Counted from the stretch's first letter, positions 8,549 through 18,268 are shown. The stretch is 64,000 bases of DNA from Flavobacterium frigoris PS1 (GCF_000252125.1 NZ_AHKF01000022.1:115894-179893), one strand, 5' to 3'. A program made the numbers and translations. The notes: generated by a model from the sequence alone, not told the origin.

Positions 8549-8573
8549 TTTAAATTGGACATTGGAATAAATT

Positions 8574-8609
8574 AAAAAAGTTAGCAAATCAATTGGCTAA
8601 CTTTTTTTT
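8574..8609. terminator. Bidirectional terminator overlapping the AraC stop codon
   Basis: AAAAAAGTTAGC, a 10-base loop and GCTAACTTTTTTT form a strong hairpin with A and T tracts on either side, so it can serve both the plus-strand genes and the minus-strand AraC gene whose stop codon lies within the right arm. Confidence 0.8.
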
Positions 8610-9403
8610 AGAATTTGTTCTCCGTTTATATAATCTGATGGTCGCTGTCTAAGGATTTTGTAAAAAGTATTACTAAAACTTGGTACACTGTTATAACCTA
8701 CGGCTTGCGCCACTTCATTAACTGCAAGGTTTTTTTCTAATAACAATTCAATCGCTTTCAAAATTCTTCGAATAGTGAGATATTGTATGAATGACATTCC
8801 TAAATCTTTTTGAAATAATCGATATAAGGAACGCTCACTAAATCCAAATTGAATCGCTAGTTTAGAAAATAAAATGGTTTCTCCTAAATTATCATCTAAG
8901 TAATTAACTATTTTCGTTAGTCGAACATCTTTTGAAAAAGGTAATGATAACGGCAAATTATTTAAACAAATGGTAGGTAAAATTGCTTTAATTGCTTTGG
9001 TGATATCATAATTTCGACTTCCTTTTATTAAATTACCGTCCCATCTATTGGTAAAAAGCATCATTTGAAGCAACAAATCGTTGACTGGATAAATCCCTTC
9101 ACTTTCATAAAAAGTATGCTCATTCTTTTTAACAGGAAAATATAAATTTCTCATGATTACATTTTCAGAATTGGTATGAATACTGTGCTCTACACCTTTC
9201 GGAATCCACATAAAATGGCGGGCGGGCAAGAAATAAGTATTGGTTTGTGTAATCACATAAACGATGCCACCTTCAGTATATAACATTTGAGCTTTGTCAT
9301 GTTTATGGGTTGGAATTAATAATTCACCCATCAAATCATGATGACAATAAATACTTTTTTTATCAGTGTCAACTTTATTTATATAATATTTTTCTTCTGT
9401 CAT
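8597..9403 (-). CDS. AraC family transcriptional regulator with N-terminal cupin
   Basis: A 268-residue regulator. Residues ~10-110 form a cupin-like sensor (HDLMGELLIPTHKHDKAQML, then WIPKGVEHSI), and residues ~165-262 form the double helix-turn-helix AraC domain (LAIQFGFSERSLYRLFQKDL and VNEVAQAVGYNSVPSFSNTF). It is divergent from the CoA-transferase gene with a 170-base shared promoter region, so that gene is the likeliest target. The effector is unknown. Confidence 0.92.
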   Translation of the reverse strand: MTEEKYYINKVDTDKKSIYCHHDLMGELLIPTHKHDKAQMLYTEGGIVYVITQTNTYFLPARHFMWIPKGVEHSIHTNSENVIMRNLYFPVKKNEHTFYESEGIYPVNDLLLQMMLFTNRWDGNLIKGSRNYDITKAIKAILPTICLNNLPLSLPFSKDVRLTKIVNYLDDNLGETILFSKLAIQFGFSERSLYRLFQKDLGMSFIQYLTIRRILKAIELLLEKNLAVNEVAQAVGYNSVPSFSNTFYKILRQRPSDYINGEQILKKS

Positions 9404-9433
9404 TTATCGATCTTATAGTGTCCGAAATGAATA

Positions 9434-9441
9434 TATATTTG
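9434..9441 (+). promoter_or_regulatory. Candidate -7 element in the AraC/CoA-transferase divergent region
   Basis: TATATTTG fits TAnnTTTG on the plus strand, 132 bases upstream of the CoA-transferase ATG. If used, it would give a long 5' leader across the AT-rich spacer. This is the only clear -7 match in the region. Confidence 0.35.
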
Positions 9442-9573
9442 TCTTTTTAAGATATTTTGTCAATTATAAATTTCAGTAATATTGTAATATTAATAATTTA
9501 AAATGTCAATTGTTTTTAATTCATTAATAAAACTCACCTATTATTATTAAATTCTTTACTAAAAACAAAAGTT

Positions 9574-11091
9574 ATGCACTTAGAGCGAATTCGATTTCAA
9601 AGTTACAAAGACAAAGTAATTTCTGCACAAGAAGCTGCCAATTTTTTAAAAGATAAAATGGTCGTAGGTACAAGCGGATTTACAAAAGCTGGCGATAGCA
9701 AAGCGGTGCTTCCTGCATTTGCAAAAAAAGCAGAATTTGAAAATGTAGCTATTACACTTATAACCGGTGCCTCTTTAGGACATAATACGGATGCTAATCT
9801 AGCCAAAAATAATGCTTTATATAAAAGAATGCCGTTCCAGGCTGATAGTTCACTTAGAAATAAAATTAACGAAGGCGAGGTGTTGTTCATAGACCAACAT
9901 CTAAGTGAGACTGCTGAATTATTAGAAAATAAACATCTACCAAAACTTGATTTTGCAATTCTTGAAGCCACTTACGTGGACGAACAAGGAAATATAATAC
10001 CTACGACTTCTGTGGGAAATTCAGCCACTTTCGCACACTTAGCAGATAAAATTATAATTGAAATAAACATCTCTATGCCTTTAAATTTTAAAGGATTACA
10101 TGATGTTTTTATGCACGAAAAATATCCGAATAGAGATGTTGTTAATATCAAATCTACTTATGATCGAATTGGAGTCGATTATATAACTATTGATCCTAAA
10201 AAAGTAGTGGGAATTGTGTTTACAGAACTTCCAGATAGTGCTGCTTTAGTATGTGCCCCAGATAAAAAAACAACTGCGATTGCCGATCATCTTTTAGCTT
10301 TTTTCGAAAATGAAATCGAAGTTGGTAGACTGACAAAATCATTAATGCCCTTACAAGTCGGTATTGGAAAAGTTGCCAATGCAGTGATGTCAGGATTTTC
10401 AAGAGGAAGCTTTGAAAATTTAGTCATGTATTCTGAAGTATTGCAAGACAGTACCTTTGAATTATTCGATTCTGGAAAAATGGATTTTGCTTCGGCATCA
10501 TCGATTACAGTTTCCGAAGCCTGTTACAAACAAGTACTAAAAAATTTTGATCAATATAAAGACAAAATGGTTCTACGTCCTCAAAACATTAGTAATTCTG
10601 CAGAAGTAATACGGAGATTAGGAATTATAGCTATTAATACCGCTATCGAGTTTGATATTTATGGCAATGTAAATTCTACACATATCTCAGGGACTAAAAT
10701 GATGAATGGCATTGGTGGGTCTGGAGATTTTGCCCGAAATAGTTTTTTAAGCATTTTTGTCACGCAGTCAGCTTCTAAAGAATTCAATGCAATATCACAT
10801 GTCGTACCTATGGTTCCTCATATAGACCATACGGAACATGATGTGGATATTTTAGTTACCGAACAAGGTTTAGCTGATTTAAGAGGTTTAGCACCAAGAG
10901 AACGCGTAAAAGTGATAATTCAAAATTGTGCTCATCCAGATTACAAAGAGGAACTAACTGATTATTATAATCGGGCCTGTTTAGGTGGTGGACAGACTCC
11001 TCACCTACTAGAAGAAGCTTTTTCTTTTTACACCCGATTTGCCAAAACTGGAAGTATGATACAAAAGAAAGCAATTGAATTATCTAACTAA
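9574..11091 (+). CDS. Acetyl-CoA hydrolase/transferase, probably succinyl-CoA:acetate CoA-transferase
   Basis: A 505-residue class I CoA-transferase of the Cat1/AarC/ScpC type. Such enzymes move CoA between succinyl-CoA and acetate or propionate, linking acetate use to the TCA cycle. The expected catalytic glutamate is E288 in NLVMYSEVLQDS, and the oxyanion/CoA-binding loop is NGIGGSGDFARN at residues 378-389. The C-terminal VTEQGLADLRGLAPRERV is characteristic. Family proteins are usually about 500 residues, so it is full length. The divergent AraC gene is a candidate regulator. A plain acetyl-CoA hydrolase is the alternative. Confidence 0.9.
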   Translation: MHLERIRFQSYKDKVISAQEAANFLKDKMVVGTSGFTKAGDSKAVLPAFAKKAEFENVAITLITGASLGHNTDANLAKNNALYKRMPFQADSSLRNKINEGEVLFIDQHLSETAELLENKHLPKLDFAILEATYVDEQGNIIPTTSVGNSATFAHLADKIIIEINISMPLNFKGLHDVFMHEKYPNRDVVNIKSTYDRIGVDYITIDPKKVVGIVFTELPDSAALVCAPDKKTTAIADHLLAFFENEIEVGRLTKSLMPLQVGIGKVANAVMSGFSRGSFENLVMYSEVLQDSTFELFDSGKMDFASASSITVSEACYKQVLKNFDQYKDKMVLRPQNISNSAEVIRRLGIIAINTAIEFDIYGNVNSTHISGTKMMNGIGGSGDFARNSFLSIFVTQSASKEFNAISHVVPMVPHIDHTEHDVDILVTEQGLADLRGLAPRERVKVIIQNCAHPDYKEELTDYYNRACLGGGQTPHLLEEAFSFYTRFAKTGSMIQKKAIELSN

Positions 11092-11193
11092 ATCTATATT
11101 TTTTAGTTTATAATTTGTTGATTCCCTATCCATTTTTCTATGTTTAGGTATTTTTTTTATTTGAAATCCTCCATTCTCTTACTACCTTAGCAA

Positions 11194-11201
11194 TAAATTT
11201 G
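11194..11201 (+). promoter_or_regulatory. -7 element almost touching the start codon at 11206
   Basis: TAAATTTG matches the -7 consensus and ends only four bases before the ATG. Transcription starting at the usual distance would give a leaderless or near-leaderless mRNA. Confidence 0.45.
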
Positions 11202-11205
11202 TAAA

Positions 11206-12057
11206 ATGAAAACAATAAAAATTGCTGGAGTACCAGAACATTTCAATTTACCTTGGCATTTATCCATAGAAAACAAAGAATTTGAAGCTCAAAATATTGA
11301 TTTAAACTGGACTGATGTTCCCGAAGGAACTGGTAAAATGTGTCAAATGCTTCGTTCTGGACAAACCGATATAGCCGTAATCCTAACAGAGGGAATTGTT
11401 AAAGATATTGCTGCTGGAAATCAGAGCAAGATTGTACAGGTTTATGTAGAATCTCCATTAATATGGGGAATCCATGTGACGGCTAATTCTAAATATAAAA
11501 CAGTATCTGATTTAGAAAACACAAAAGTGGCTATCTCAAGATTGGGTTCCGGATCACAGTTAATGGCGTTTGTAAATGCCGATAACCAAGGTTGGAAAAC
11601 TGATGATTTGCAATTCGAAATAATAAATACTATTGATGGCGCTGTTGAAGCACTTACAAATGGAACTGCTGATTACTTTATGTGGGAACGCTTCATGACT
11701 AAACCTTTAGTCGACAAAGGAATTTTTAGAAGAATTGGCGACTGCCCTACGCCTTGGCCTTGTTTTGTAATCGCTGTTCGCGACACAGTTTTAGAACAAA
11801 ATCCTGAAATCATTAAAACGGTTCTCGAAGTAATCAACAAAAGAACGGAAACCTTTAAGGATATTCTTAATATTGATAAAACATTAGCAACAAAATTTAA
11901 TCAAAAAACCGAGGATATTCAACAATGGTTGTCACTAACAGAATGGTCACAAAAACCATTCGCTAAAGAAATGTTAAACAAAGTTCAAAATCAGTTATTT
12001 CAGCTGAAAATCATCGATAAAAAAGGTACTTTTGATGAAATTGTAAAGACAGTCTAG
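11206..12057 (+). CDS. ABC-type substrate-binding protein without signal peptide
   Basis: A 283-residue protein with the periplasmic-binding-protein type 2 fold typical of the NMT1/SsuA-like family: MKTIKIAGVPEHFNLPWHL opens the first lobe, then the RSGQTDIAVILTEGI and DLENTKVAISRLGSGSQLMA segments follow. It has no signal peptide or lipobox and no permease or ATPase next to it, so it probably works in the cytoplasm as a ligand-binding protein or enzyme rather than in import. A C(P)TPWPCF segment near residue 185 carries two Cys residues close together. Ligand unknown. The first codons resemble the pseudogene scrap at 8382. Confidence 0.8.
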   Translation: MKTIKIAGVPEHFNLPWHLSIENKEFEAQNIDLNWTDVPEGTGKMCQMLRSGQTDIAVILTEGIVKDIAAGNQSKIVQVYVESPLIWGIHVTANSKYKTVSDLENTKVAISRLGSGSQLMAFVNADNQGWKTDDLQFEIINTIDGAVEALTNGTADYFMWERFMTKPLVDKGIFRRIGDCPTPWPCFVIAVRDTVLEQNPEIIKTVLEVINKRTETFKDILNIDKTLATKFNQKTEDIQQWLSLTEWSQKPFAKEMLNKVQNQLFQLKIIDKKGTFDEIVKTV

Positions 12058-12079
12058 TTTCTACATTTTTTTGGTTTCT

Positions 12080-13012
12080 ATGATAAACAACAAAAAATTT
12101 TCTTTTCAAAATATAAAACAAAAACTTCAGGTCAACAAACCCTGGGATGATGTCATTATTTTTGTCCTGAATATTTTAATAGCTGTCCCCGTTTTTATAA
12201 TTGCCCATCAAAATTTAATAGAGCTTAACTGGTTTTTTAACATAGACAGAATCCTCCTTTTTTTACTGATAATTATAATTATACAGCTAATATTAAGGCT
12301 GTTGCGAACTGTAATTATTGTTTGTATTATTTTATATCTATTGCTTTTGTTTTATGGTACGGCATCTGGAAATTATGGTTTCAATAGTGTTTATGAGGAT
12401 TACGACTCGATGATTTACACCATGTCTGACAATCCATATCCTCAAGATATAATAATTGCAAAATTACTTCCATTTCCCAATAAGTCAAAGATTCTTAGTG
12501 CTATTGAGTATCAAAACCCAAAAGTTAGAAATTTTGCCATTATGGCCACCTCAAAAAATTTCAAAAACATAAAAGGATATTCTGATTACAGAACTATCAT
12601 ACAATGCTTTGCTGTTTTTAAAGAAATAAACAGCCGTTGGAACTATGTAAGTGATCCAAAAGACACTGACTACATCGCTTCAGCAAGCGAATCATTGAAT
12701 TACTTTTCTGGGGATTGCGACGACCATTCTATTTTAATGGCTGCAGCAGTTAGGGCTATTGGAGGAACACCAAGGCTGATTCACACCAAGGGACACATTT
12801 ATCCCGAAATATTAATAGGCTCTCTAAATGATCTGGAAACGGTAAATTATTTGATCAAAAATGTTTTGTTTATAAATGAAAGCTACAAAAAACAGCTCCA
12901 CTATCACATAGACGAACGTGGACAGGTGTGGCTTAATCTTGACTATACCGCTAAATATCCCGGCGGACCATTCATGTTTGAAGAAATCCTGGGTGCATTA
13001 AGATTAGATTAA
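12080..13012 (+). CDS. Membrane-anchored transglutaminase-like protein
   Basis: 310 residues from the ATG; the frame extends three codons upstream only with a TTG. Two hydrophobic stretches near residues 24-45 and 55-95 anchor it in the membrane, and the rest is a transglutaminase/cysteine-protease fold. The apparent triad is C213 (SGDCDDHS), H239 (TKGHIYPE) and D288 (WLNLDYTAK). Such proteins hydrolyse or crosslink peptides, but the substrate is unknown. It ends inside the convergent beta-lactamase-like gene, overlapping by 4 bases. Confidence 0.85.
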   Translation: MINNKKFSFQNIKQKLQVNKPWDDVIIFVLNILIAVPVFIIAHQNLIELNWFFNIDRILLFLLIIIIIQLILRLLRTVIIVCIILYLLLLFYGTASGNYGFNSVYEDYDSMIYTMSDNPYPQDIIIAKLLPFPNKSKILSAIEYQNPKVRNFAIMATSKNFKNIKGYSDYRTIIQCFAVFKEINSRWNYVSDPKDTDYIASASESLNYFSGDCDDHSILMAAAVRAIGGTPRLIHTKGHIYPEILIGSLNDLETVNYLIKNVLFINESYKKQLHYHIDERGQVWLNLDYTAKYPGGPFMFEEILGALRLD

Positions 13013-14151
13013 TTGGATTTATTTTTTTTGTTCCTCTGGTACAACTGTCTGCCTACTTCTGCTAAAAAGGGAAGGCCAATTTCTTCATATTCATAATTAT
13101 CATCATTAAAAATTTCATTCTTGTTCACTAAAATTGTGGCCGAAATCATAAACTCAATTTTATTTTGAACATCAACGATATAAGCACAATCAATCAAAGT
13201 ACCGTAGGCATCTCCCACTTTATTATAAATTTTTATATCATCAGGAATTGATACATTGGAATCGCCAAACATAAAAAACTTGCAATAATTATCTGGAAAT
13301 TGATTTGAATCATAACCTGCATTTCTTGGTAAATTCTGCATAGAAAAAAGAATAAATTCTCTGTCTTTTTCTGTCAAATGAAAACGCTCCTTTTCTTTGA
13401 AAACTTCAGGAAAAACGATTCTTTTCAAAGTATTATGCAACGTTTCTACTGGGTAATAATTCTTATTTGAAAAATCGAACGGACCTTTTATGACTTTACC
13501 ATCATATTTGTATCCAATTCCTTTCTTTAATTTCTTTAATAGTAATGGCTTATTTGGTTCACTAATTAGTGGTGGTAGATTCATGGTAGAATTATCCTCT
13601 TTATACAACGTAATCGGTTTTGTAATTGGATTCGCAGAATCTGGAGATGACAGCCGATGTACTACTCTAAAAGGAGACAATCCTTTTTTTATCATACTAT
13701 TGTTTAAATAATCAAACCCTATAAACTCTAATAAATTAGTACTCGCATCATTATCACTGACGGCAAAAATCTTCGAAATTTCCTCTGAAAATTTGAATTT
13801 ACGTGGCTTATCGCCTATTGAGAATTCGGTGTTAATTGACGTATTTTGTATTGTATTTAGTTTTTCCAAGGCTAAGATAGCAATTGGAAGCTTTACAGTA
13901 CTTGCTGGATAAAAATAGTTTTTAGCATTAAGATTATAGGTATAGTCTTTAAATTTTACCTCGTTTTTTTGATTACGTTTAATATGGGTATAAATAATCT
14001 GGAGTTCAAAAGCATTTGGATTATCCATAACTCTTTTAATCTCTTCTTTTTGGGAATTCAAAGTTTCCGCAAGAATATTTTTTTTTCGGGATGAGCAACC
14101 AATATTAAGGAATATCAGCACTATAACTATAATTTTATTACCGTTTTTCAT
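13009..14151 (-). CDS. Class A beta-lactamase-like serine hydrolase lipoprotein
   Basis: 380 residues with a lipoprotein signal (IIVIVLIFLNIGCSS, lipid Cys19). The active-site motifs of the serine beta-lactamase/PBP fold are seen: S84-T-V-K87, S132-D-N134, and K311-V-G313 in place of KTG. It lacks the usual compact 290-residue size of true beta-lactamases and carries an insert (residues ~175-250), so it is better read as a beta-lactamase-related hydrolase (penicillin-recognising family) of unknown substrate. It overlaps the convergent transglutaminase gene by four bases at their stop codons. Confidence 0.85.
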   Translation of the reverse strand: MKNGNKIIVIVLIFLNIGCSSRKKNILAETLNSQKEEIKRVMDNPNAFELQIIYTHIKRNQKNEVKFKDYTYNLNAKNYFYPASTVKLPIAILALEKLNTIQNTSINTEFSIGDKPRKFKFSEEISKIFAVSDNDASTNLLEFIGFDYLNNSMIKKGLSPFRVVHRLSSPDSANPITKPITLYKEDNSTMNLPPLISEPNKPLLLKKLKKGIGYKYDGKVIKGPFDFSNKNYYPVETLHNTLKRIVFPEVFKEKERFHLTEKDREFILFSMQNLPRNAGYDSNQFPDNYCKFFMFGDSNVSIPDDIKIYNKVGDAYGTLIDCAYIVDVQNKIEFMISATILVNKNEIFNDDNYEYEEIGLPFLAEVGRQLYQRNKKNKSN

Positions 14152-14204
14152 AAATAGTTAATTAAATTGATGTGTTAAATAAATTTTTATGCATTAACCT
14201 TAAA

Positions 14205-15122
14205 CTAAATAATATAATAACCCTGTGGCGAAGGAATTGCATCTATTTTTTTATTATCTATTTCTGCTAAAGTATTTTCAATCATATCTGACATTGCTTC
14301 TAAAGCCAAATCATTAGGCTGAATACCAAAAGGATCTTCGAGTTCATCGGCAATTGCTTCTAAAGCAACAAAAGTATAAGCTATAAAAACAATTACAAAT
14401 GGTGTAATCCAAACTGTTGATTCAACAAAACCAAAAGGAAGCAAAAAACAATAAATATAAACAGTACGATGCAACAAGATGCTGTAGGTATAAGGAATTG
14501 GAGTACTTGCAATTCTTTCGCAACCACCTATAATATCTGAAATTTTATTCAAATTTAAATCAAAATTAGCTTGAGTGATCGGATCTATCCTACCAGAAAG
14601 TTTCGCTTTGTTAACCCAAACCCCTAATTCTTTCAAAATCATGATTGGTTTAAAAACAAACGTTTTAAATTTATCGTCAGCTGAATTAGGTAGTAATCTT
14701 TCTAAATCTCCATCGGCCTCAGTTTGTCTCAGTTGGTGTTTTAAAGCATGTACTAAAGCGGTTAACAAATGAATAAAATGAGTTCGCTCCTTATCATAAT
14801 CATTTCCTTCAACTAGTGTATGAGCCTGCCTTGCTAAAGAACGCGTATCATTTAATAGAGCGCCCCATAATTTCCTTCCTTCCCAGAACCGATCATAACT
14901 TACGGTATTCCTGAATCCTAGAAATATGGCTAGCGCTATTCCGAAAAGAGTAAAAATGGCAGGATTGATATAGATATTGTAGCTCAGTAAATCTTCTCTA
15001 AAATAGACAACTAACATAGAATAGATAAAAAGGATAGATAAACGTGGCAAAAGTTGCGGTAGCACCGATCCGTTCCACTCAAAGAGCATTTTGAACCAGT
15101 TTGTTTTTTTCTTAGTAATCAT
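14205..15122 (-). CDS. Bestrophin family anion channel
   Basis: A 305-residue inner-membrane protein of the bestrophin/UPF0187 family. Several hydrophobic segments (residues ~25-45, 50-70, 215-255) and the conserved FRNTVSYDRFWEGRKLWG block near residue 70 identify it. Bacterial homologs form pentameric ion channels, usually about 290-310 residues, so it is full length. No coupling to neighbouring genes is evident. Confidence 0.92.
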   Translation of the reverse strand: MITKKKTNWFKMLFEWNGSVLPQLLPRLSILFIYSMLVVYFREDLLSYNIYINPAIFTLFGIALAIFLGFRNTVSYDRFWEGRKLWGALLNDTRSLARQAHTLVEGNDYDKERTHFIHLLTALVHALKHQLRQTEADGDLERLLPNSADDKFKTFVFKPIMILKELGVWVNKAKLSGRIDPITQANFDLNLNKISDIIGGCERIASTPIPYTYSILLHRTVYIYCFLLPFGFVESTVWITPFVIVFIAYTFVALEAIADELEDPFGIQPNDLALEAMSDMIENTLAEIDNKKIDAIPSPQGYYII

Positions 15123-15281
15123 AGCGCAAATTTACTGCTTTATGAGGGTTTAAGAATAAATTTTTCTTAAAAATCAAGTAAAGTCCATATGGTTATTTAA
15201 AATCGTGTACTATTTGAAAATCATTTTAAGTTTGATTTAAAGAAAATTGTAACATCATAAGTTAATCGTAAATTTTATCTT

Positions 15282-15289
15282 TAATTTTG
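15282..15289 (+). promoter_or_regulatory. -7 element just ahead of the Cys-rich secreted protein
   Basis: TAATTTTG fits TAnnTTTG and ends four bases before the GTG at 15294, implying a very short leader for the small secreted protein and the TonB receptor behind it. Confidence 0.4.
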
Positions 15290-15293
15290 CAAT

Positions 15294-15617
15294 GTGAAAA
15301 TATGGGTAACAATTTTATCGTTTATTGTGCTGTTTCTTTCAACAGTACCTTGCTCTGCATATACTAAACAATCAGAATGTGCTTTAGGGAAAAACTGTGA
15401 GAATGATTCTGACGATTGCGGTAATGATTGCAACGGAAAGTGTTCGCCATTTTACTCTTGTGGCAGTTGCATTGGGTTCGCAATAAACTTCACTTTCACC
15501 CCTATTAGTGAAAAAACAGATTTTTCTACAGATGAAATGGTACAACCATTATCGTATGATAAATTTGTATACTCTTCTTTCATTTGTAACATTTGGCAAC
15601 CGCCCAAAAGCACTTAA
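15294..15617 (+). CDS. Small Cys-rich secreted protein (DUF6660-like)
   Basis: 107 residues starting with GTG. A signal peptide (residues 1-22, cleaving near CSA-YT) is followed by a segment with many cysteines (CALGKNCENDSDDCGNDCNG, then CSPFYSCGSC) and a hydrophobic GFAINFTF stretch. It lies just upstream of a TonB receptor gene on the same strand, an arrangement seen for similar short proteins in Flavobacteria. The Cys/Asp cluster suggests metal or redox binding, but this is inference. The ATG at 15292 is out of frame and stops at once, so GTG is the only start giving a signal peptide. Confidence 0.65.
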   Translation: MKIWVTILSFIVLFLSTVPCSAYTKQSECALGKNCENDSDDCGNDCNGKCSPFYSCGSCIGFAINFTFTPISEKTDFSTDEMVQPLSYDKFVYSSFICNIWQPPKST

Positions 15618-15692
15618 TATAGAACAGTTTTGACTTGCTTGATTTTGAGATCACGCAAACACCTTATGTTTATTAATATTAAGAAAATTTAT

Positions 15693-17860
15693 ATGTTTAA
15701 ATATATTTTATTGATTGTGGCAATAGCAACTATTGGCACGGCACAAGCACAAAATACAATCAAAGTCCTTATTAAAGATGCTGAAACAAATCAGCCTATA
15801 AATGCTGTGACAGCTAAAATTGAGCAAACTAATTTAGTCTCTAAATCAGATACTAACGGCGCTATTGTTTTTGAAAATCTTCTCGAAGGAACACATATTG
15901 TTTCTTTTTCTATTGATGGTTTTAGCAATCACAAAGTAACATTTGCGATACCTTTTGTAGGCGAATTTTTAGAAGTTTTATTACAAAGTGAAGCTGAAGA
16001 GATGGATGAAATTGTTATCACTTCAACCAGAGGAACCAGAAGTATTAGTAACATTCCTAGCAGAGTGGAATTTATTGCCGGAGAAGAATTAGAAGAAAAA
16101 GGGAATATGAAACCAGGCGATATCCGTATGATGCTTAATGAAAGTACAGGTATACAAACGCAACAGACATCTGCACTTCAGGAAATTCATCTATTAGAAT
16201 TCAAGGATTAGACGGTAGATACACGCAAATATTAAAAGATGGTTTCCCTGTTTTTTCTGGCGCTTCAAGTGGGCTGGGATTACTGCAAACACCTCCATTA
16301 GATTTAAAACAAGTAGAGATAATTAAGGGATCTGCTTCTACTTTATATGGCGGTGGAGCAATTGCCGGATTGGTAAATCTTATCTCTAAAACTCCAACAA
16401 AAGAAAGAGAATTACGTTTTTTACTTAATGGAACATCCGCTCTTGGACTGGATATTAATGGGTTTTATTCGCAAAGATTTAATAAAATTGGACTGACTGT
16501 TTTTGCATCACATGATCGAAATGCACCTTATGATCCTGCAGATATCAAGCTTACCGCTATCCCGAAGTTTGAACGTTTTAATTTTAATCCAAAATTATTT
16601 GTCTATTTTAATGAGAATACAAATCTTGATTTTGGTATCAATACGGTTTTTGAAAATCGAATTGGTGGAAACATTGATTATATCAAAGATCAAAACAGCT
16701 ATCCAAATAGTTATTTTGAAAAGAATAAAACACAGAGAATTAGTACGCAATTCACTCTTACACATAAATTCAATGAAAAGGAATCTGTGATGTTTAAAAA
16801 TAGTTTTAATAATTTTAACCGTGTCGTAACTATTCCAGATTATATTTTTGACGGTTTGCAGAACAGTACCTTTTCTGAATTGGCATATTCTTATAATGGT
16901 GCTATCTCTGAATGGGTTGTGGGAGCTAACTTATATACTGATAATTTTACTGAAGACGGTAACACTGCTTTTCCATTGCGAAATTACAATCAAATAACGT
17001 ATGGCGCTTTTGTCCAAAACACTGTAAAAGCGAACCATTGGTTGGATATAGAAACAGGGCTTAGAGGAGATTATGTTGTTGATTATGGCTTTTCTCTTTT
17101 ACCAAGAGTTTCAGCTTTATTTAAAATTAATAATCAACTTACTTCTAGAATTGGTGGAGGATTGGGTTATAAAACACCAACCGTATTTACTGAGGAAAGC
17201 GAGCGTATTCAATACCAAAATGTACGCCCTATAGATAGCGATTTTAATACCCTTGAAAAGAGTTATGGCGTGAATTTCGATGTTAATTATAAGACTTATA
17301 TAACTAATGATATATCAGTATCTATCAATCAGTTATTCTTTTTTACTAATGTTGATAATCCACTTGTATTAACACCTCTTGCAGATGATAACTATCAGTT
17401 CGTCAATATTGACGGTTATTTAGATACGAAAGGAACAGAAACAAATGTTAAATTGGGATATAAGGATTTTAAATTATTTCTTGGTTACACCTACACTGAT
17501 GCATCGATAGATAATTCTGGTGTAAAATCTGAAAATCCATTAACGTCTAAACACCGCTTAAATAATGTTTTAATGTATGAAATGGAAGATCAATGGAAAA
17601 TTGGATTAGAAGGATATTATTATAGCCCACAAAAATTAAATGACGGCACTACAGCAAGAGAGTATTGGATTTTTGGTTTAATGATCGAAAAGTTATGGGA
17701 GAATTTTTCAGTTTATTGCAATTTCGAAAACTATACAGATACAAGACAAACCAAATTTGGTAGTATATACACCGGAACAATTTCAAATCCTGTTTTCAAA
17801 GACATCTATGCTCCATTAGACGGATTCGTAGTAAATGCTGGAATTAAAATAAAAATTTAA
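15693..17860 (+). pseudogene. TonB-dependent outer-membrane receptor broken by a one-base frameshift
   Basis: Starting at MFKYILLIVAIATIGTAQA (signal peptide) the gene has a carboxypeptidase-like beta domain (NTIKVLIKDAETNQPINAVT), a plug domain (MDEIVITSTRGTRSISNIP) and a 22-strand-type barrel ending in VVNAGIKIKI. The first frame stops at 16211, but homology continues from about 16178 in another frame as TSGNSSIRIQGLDGRYTQIL. Inserting one base after GCA at 16173-16175 would restore a 722-residue receptor, normal for the family. Either a recent real inactivation, phase variation or a sequencing error explains it; GCACTTCA is not a long homopolymer. Ligand unknown; the adjacent Cys-rich protein hints at a metal. 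Confidence 0.85.
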
Positions 17861-17942
17861 AATTCATAAATCAATAACACAGGCACACTTTTTTGGGATT
17901 GATTAAGATTGATCCCAAATTATTGTCTAGAAAAACTAAAGC

Positions 17943-17974
17943 AAAAAAAAACTTCTCAATTTCTTGAGAAGTTT
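17943..17974 (-). terminator. Terminator of the tRNA-Val transcript
   Basis: AACTTCTCAA, a short loop and TTGAGAAGTT form a 10-bp hairpin followed on the minus strand by eight T residues, immediately after the tRNA 3' end. Confidence 0.85.
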
Positions 17975-17976
17975 TG

Positions 17977-18051
17977 TGGGCGATGAGGGGTTCGAACCCC
18001 CGACCCCCTCGGTGTAAACGAGGTGCTCTGAACCAGCTGAGCTAATCGCCC
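17977..18051 (-). tRNA. tRNA-Val (anticodon TAC)
   Basis: A 75-base cloverleaf on the minus strand: acceptor GGGCGAT/ATCGCCC, D-arm beginning TAGCTCAG, anticodon stem CCTCG/CGAGG with loop TTTACAC (TAC, valine), and T-arm GGGGGTTCGAACCCCTC. CCA is not encoded: after discriminator A the sequence reads CAAAA. It stands alone with its own terminator. No integrase gene or att-like duplication of its 3' end was seen nearby. Confidence 0.95.
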
Positions 18052-18242
18052 CACTTTACCAATTAAAGATGTTTTATTGTCTCTTATTGCTGGTGCAAAT
18101 ATACACCTAGAATTGGTATTTACAAGCAAAAATTAAAAATAAATTAATAAAAAATCACCTCTAAATCCTTTCATACTCTGTTACAACGAATTAATAGTTT
18201 TTTCTAGGACTACTATTTTTTTGTAATGAATCGCTATAGTAT

Positions 18243-18250
18243 TACATTTG
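18243..18250 (+). promoter_or_regulatory. -7 promoter element of the ABC exporter gene
   Basis: TACATTTG matches TAnnTTTG and lies 18 bases before the ATG at 18269. This argues for that ATG rather than the TTG at 18248, which lies inside the element. Confidence 0.6.
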
Positions 18251-18268
18251 CGATATAAACAAGATATA

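Noticed and set aside
13009..14151. True class A beta-lactamase giving drug resistance
   Set aside because: Although SxxK, SDN and KxG motifs are present, the lipoprotein form, the long inserts and KVG in place of KTG make a confident resistance call unsupported.
17977..18051. tRNA-Val as an attachment site of a genomic island
   Set aside because: No integrase gene is nearby and no duplicated tRNA 3' end was seen within the window.
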